Source: an uncultured Clostridia bacterium (GTDB lineage Bacteria > Bacillota > Clostridia > Oscillospirales > Ruminococcaceae). From it: a stretch of 17,246 bases of DNA. The translations under genes were made by a program, and so were the position numbers. Where the stretch lies: positions 1-17,246 of the forward strand of contig CANRHA010000008.1 in NCBI GenBank assembly GCA_947630315.1. The letters run 5' to 3'. The notes beneath the pieces were generated by a model. That model had not been told where the DNA came from and did no database searches. It saw only the letters and a list, made by a program, of their open reading frames with translations. This document shows positions 15,821 through 17,246 of the stretch, piece after piece (the stretch's first letter is position 1; each line of letters opens with the position of its first letter).

Positions 15821-16177
15821 ATGATTTTGACAGACGAGAAGTCGGAGATAATTGCAAGCTATCTTATCGATGATCCGGAAAGGGCGCAAAAGCTTTATCA
15901 AATGACCGCTGAAGAAGCTGCAAGTGAGATCAATGCTGCGGGAGGCGATGTTACAGCTGAAGAAATTGCAGAATTTGGCAGACAGCTGAGCGTTGTGTCG
16001 AATGGCGAAGGGTCAAAAGACGGAGAGCTTGATATATCTGCTATTGAAAATGTGGCCGGAGGTGGATTATCGCTTTCAAAGGGCATAATCAAGATCATCG
16101 GAAAATTCCCGATCGGTCTTCCTCAAATACAGCCTATGCCTCCTATTATGCCTAAGTTTCCTATAAAGTGGATATAA
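15821..16177 (+). CDS. Peptide precursor 1: Nif11-like leader, proline-rich cationic core
   Basis: The 118-residue precursor has an acidic leader (1-81) with a Nif11-like ending (ELDISAIENVAGG) and a predicted C39 cut after Gly81. The 37-residue core has five lysines, no acidic residues, no cysteine and seven prolines, arranged around FPI, PPI and FPI motifs, and ends in KWI. Without cysteine it cannot form lanthionine or disulfide bridges, and no modifying enzyme is seen, so a linear proline-rich peptide is expected. The start ATG has AAAGGA 10 bp upstream. The gene has its own ECF-like promoter and lies 92 bp beyond the LRR lipoprotein. Export by the C39 transporter is inferred from the leader and synteny. 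An antimicrobial role is plausible but unproven. Confidence 0.85.
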   Translation: MILTDEKSEIIASYLIDDPERAQKLYQMTAEEAASEINAAGGDVTAEEIAEFGRQLSVVSNGEGSKDGELDISAIENVAGGGLSLSKGIIKIIGKFPIGLPQIQPMPPIMPKFPIKWI

Positions 16178-16181
16178 AAAG

Positions 16182-16210
16182 TGTAACAAATCGCCGGTTG
16201 GCGTGTATAA
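16182..16210 (+). promoter_or_regulatory. ECF-like promoter, copy 2, before peptide genes 2 and 3
   Basis: TGTAAC (16182-16187) and CGTGTATAA (16202-16210) are spaced by 14 bp as in copy 1. The spacer holds the perfect palindrome CGCCGGTTGGCG, where copy 1 has CGTTTTGAAGCG; bases differ but pairing is kept. The promoter starts 5 bp after the stop of peptide gene 1. Confidence 0.55.
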
Positions 16211-16217
16211 GTAAGTG

Positions 16218-16233
16218 AAGGCACAAAAGCCTT
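16218..16233 (+). promoter_or_regulatory. Leader stem-loop, copy 2
   Basis: AAGGC and GCCTT form a 5-bp stem around ACAAAA. It is the equivalent of 15773-15788, with a compensatory base-pair change at the third stem position. In both copies TTGACA overlaps the right arm, followed by an A-rich tract and the ribosome binding site. Confidence 0.5.
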
Positions 16234-16267
16234 GACAATAAAACAAAATAGAAAGGAAGACGTACAA

Positions 16268-16588
16268 ATGGAAACCAACGTAAGAACACTTATTGAAAAC
16301 CAGAGCCTGTTGGAGGGAATCGCCAGGGCTACTACTCCCGACGAGCTGATGGACGTTTTTAGCGCAAACAACATTCAGCTTGAAGACGGGATGACCAAAG
16401 AGGAGGCTTTTGATTTGGCAAAGCGACAGGCAAAGGATGAAATTAGCGTTGCTGAGCTTGAGGGCGCCAACGGTGGTATAGGGTTATCCGTTGCTCTTGC
16501 AGCAACAGGGTGCTTTGTTGCAAGCGGCGCGGCTATCTTCTTCTTGGGCGGATATGCTTATGAGAAATGCAAGAGATTTTGGAGATAA
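16268..16588 (+). CDS. Peptide precursor 2: Nif11-like leader, hydrophobic glycine-rich core
   Basis: The 106-residue precursor has a Nif11-like leader (1-70) ending in VAELEGANGG, with a predicted cut after Gly70. The 36-residue core is hydrophobic and rich in alanine and glycine, with small-residue spacing typical of membrane-inserting bacteriocins (GCFVASGAAIFFLGGYAY). It ends in a basic tail (KCKRFWR) and has two cysteines (82 and 101). A disulfide or other bridge is possible. The start is ATG 16268, with GAAAGGAAGA upstream; a TTG at 16232 in the same frame lies within the leader stem-loop and is rejected. It probably forms one transcript with precursor 3, which starts 17 bp after its stop. 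Confidence 0.85.
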   Translation: METNVRTLIENQSLLEGIARATTPDELMDVFSANNIQLEDGMTKEEAFDLAKRQAKDEISVAELEGANGGIGLSVALAATGCFVASGAAIFFLGGYAYEKCKRFWR

Positions 16589-16605
16589 AATAAGGAGGAA
16601 TAATC

Positions 16606-16923
16606 ATGACTACAACAGAAATGAACAACAAATTAAGCGAGCTTTGCAACAATGAAGCCTTTATTAAGAGAATGTCCGATGCAGAATCCAAGGAAGATGT
16701 CAGAAAAATTTTTTCTGAATTTGGACTTGACCTCACCGAGGACGAAGTAACTGCTATGCTTTACATTGCTGCCAACGAAGGTGAAGAGGTTACTCTTGAA
16801 AAACTGGAGTGCGTTGCCGGCGGTGTAGGCGGATGGGAAATCTTCGTAACTTCTGTTTCTTTAGTTAAGGAAATCGCGAAAAAAAGCTGGGATTTCGGAA
16901 GAAAATGTGCTAAATGGTTTTAA
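16606..16923 (+). CDS. Peptide precursor 3: Nif11-like leader, amphipathic cationic core
   Basis: The 105-residue precursor is the clearest Nif11-type case. Its leader (1-73) runs NNKLSELCNNEAFIKRM, SKEDVRKIFSEFGLDLTEDE and VTLEKLECVAGG, with a cut expected after Gly73. The 32-residue core is amphipathic, with three tryptophans, clustered lysines and arginine, and one cysteine (101), and ends in KWF. AAGGAGG sits just upstream of the ATG and gives the strongest ribosome binding site of the peptide genes. With precursor 2 it may form a two-component pore-forming pair, judged from shared transcription and complementary character (hydrophobic GxxxG-like versus amphipathic). That pairing is inference. 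Confidence 0.87.
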   Translation: MTTTEMNNKLSELCNNEAFIKRMSDAESKEDVRKIFSEFGLDLTEDEVTAMLYIAANEGEEVTLEKLECVAGGVGGWEIFVTSVSLVKEIAKKSWDFGRKCAKWF

Positions 16924-16959
16924 TACATTTCCACGTATTATGGAGCAAGGCGTAATTAT

Positions 16960-17175
16960 ATGAATTACACTTTAATCTCAAACTTAATTTCATCTATCGC
17001 CGAGGCTCAACACTTGGCAGCATCGCAGGACGAGCTTTCAACGCTTGTCCTGCGCTATGCGCCAAAATCTGGTGGGGAAATCGGTGCCGATGAGCTTCAA
17101 TATGTTTCTGCAGCCTGTGCACAAAGCTACGATGACTTTATCAAGCGTGTCGGCAAGCTTAACACAGGAAAGTAG
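16960..17175 (+). CDS. Small peptide 4, possible diverged precursor with AA in place of GG
   Basis: This 71-residue product follows precursor 3 by 36 bp, with GGAGCAAGG as the ribosome binding site. Residues 1-52 look like a shortened leader: helix SNLISSIAEAQHLAASQDELS, then GGEIGADELQYVSAA, where the other leaders have ELE.VAGG. The cut site would be after Ala52 rather than a double glycine. The remaining 19 residues start with Cys53 and end in GKLNTGK. It could be a diverged precursor, a regulatory or immunity peptide, or a partner of the next gene, whose product also begins MNY. Function is not known. Confidence 0.7.
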   Translation: MNYTLISNLISSIAEAQHLAASQDELSTLVLRYAPKSGGEIGADELQYVSAACAQSYDDFIKRVGKLNTGK

Positions 17176-17181
17176 GTAAGC

Positions 17182-17246
17182 TGATGAATTATTTCATTGA
17201 TGCCGCCTGTCTGAGCAATATGGGGCATCAATGAAATAATTCATCA
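17182..17246. repeat. Perfect 23-bp inverted repeat ending on the last base
   Basis: Bases 17182-17204 are the exact reverse complement of 17224-17246, with a 19-base spacer. The right arm ends at the final base of the window and interrupts a new reading frame. A perfect fold-back at a sequence end is a common assembly or amplification artefact. A real hairpin or phase-variable switch is less likely but possible. Confidence 0.8.
17184..17246 (+). CDS. Start of a further gene, cut off at the window end
   Basis: An ATG at 17184, 8 bp after the stop of peptide gene 4 and preceded by AGGTAAG, opens a frame reading MNYFIDAACLSNM before it enters an inverted-repeat copy of its own start and reaches a TGA at 17232. 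The apparent 16-residue product is probably an artefact. The real gene likely continues beyond about 17223. Its identity cannot be told from 13 residues. Confidence 0.4.

Noticed and set aside
16232..16267. TTG start extending peptide precursor 2 by 12 residues
   Set aside because: The extension lies in the duplicated leader element, which is non-coding in the other copy, and the ATG at 16268 has a good ribosome binding site.
15821..16923. Lanthipeptide precursors
   Set aside because: No LanM or LanBC enzyme is present, the first core has no cysteine and the others have only one or two.

Overview
The window looks like chromosome from an anaerobic, gut-type Firmicute of the class Clostridia (Oscillospiraceae/Ruminococcus-like). 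The reasons are strong GGAGG-type ribosome binding sites, lipobox lipoproteins, an AgrC/AgrA-style LytTR two-component system, a BspA-type leucine-rich-repeat lipoprotein, and an NHLP-family peptide export system. This is a judgement from gene content, not a database match. No rRNA, tRNA or CRISPR array was seen.

Layout. Positions 1-233 hold a repeat-built, MITE-like segment with inverted ends and 7-bp tandem repeats. A clear sigma-A promoter (242-270) then drives a DUF1349 protein (338-934). Positions 935-1261 carry a second inverted-repeat structure and a terminator between convergent genes. On the minus strand, 3021-1262, two related lipoproteins form a small operon. Divergent from them, with its own sigma-A promoter (3139-3167), is a LytTR response regulator plus GHKL histidine kinase operon (3186-5239). 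An AT-rich 577-bp gap follows, with a terminator, a second hairpin and an inverted repeat.

From 5817 to the end is one coherent locus, all on the plus strand. It encodes an ECF-type sigma factor, an NHLP-type membrane fusion protein, a C39-peptidase ABC exporter, a second NHLP-type ABC permease/ATPase, a STAS protein, a TIR protein with three FHA domains, a BspA-like LRR lipoprotein, and then four small peptide genes. At least three of these peptides have a Nif11-like acidic leader ending in a double-glycine type site (VAGG or NGG) and a cationic C-terminal core. The first two peptide genes share a duplicated upstream element: an ECF-like promoter with the spacer palindrome and a downstream stem-loop both conserved by compensatory changes.

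Proposed working model (inference): the sigma factor, possibly tuned by the STAS and TIR-FHA proteins, activates the peptide genes through the repeated promoter. The C39 exporter cuts the leader after the glycine pair and exports the core with the fusion protein and second ABC subunit. No LanM, YcaO, radical SAM or other peptide-modifying enzyme is visible, and the first core has no cysteine, so the products may be unmodified bacteriocin-like peptides. The pairing of NHLP export with TIR-FHA, STAS, sigma and LRR proteins is the most novel part. The window ends in a perfect 23-bp inverted repeat that finishes on the last base and cuts off a further gene; this may be an assembly fold-back.
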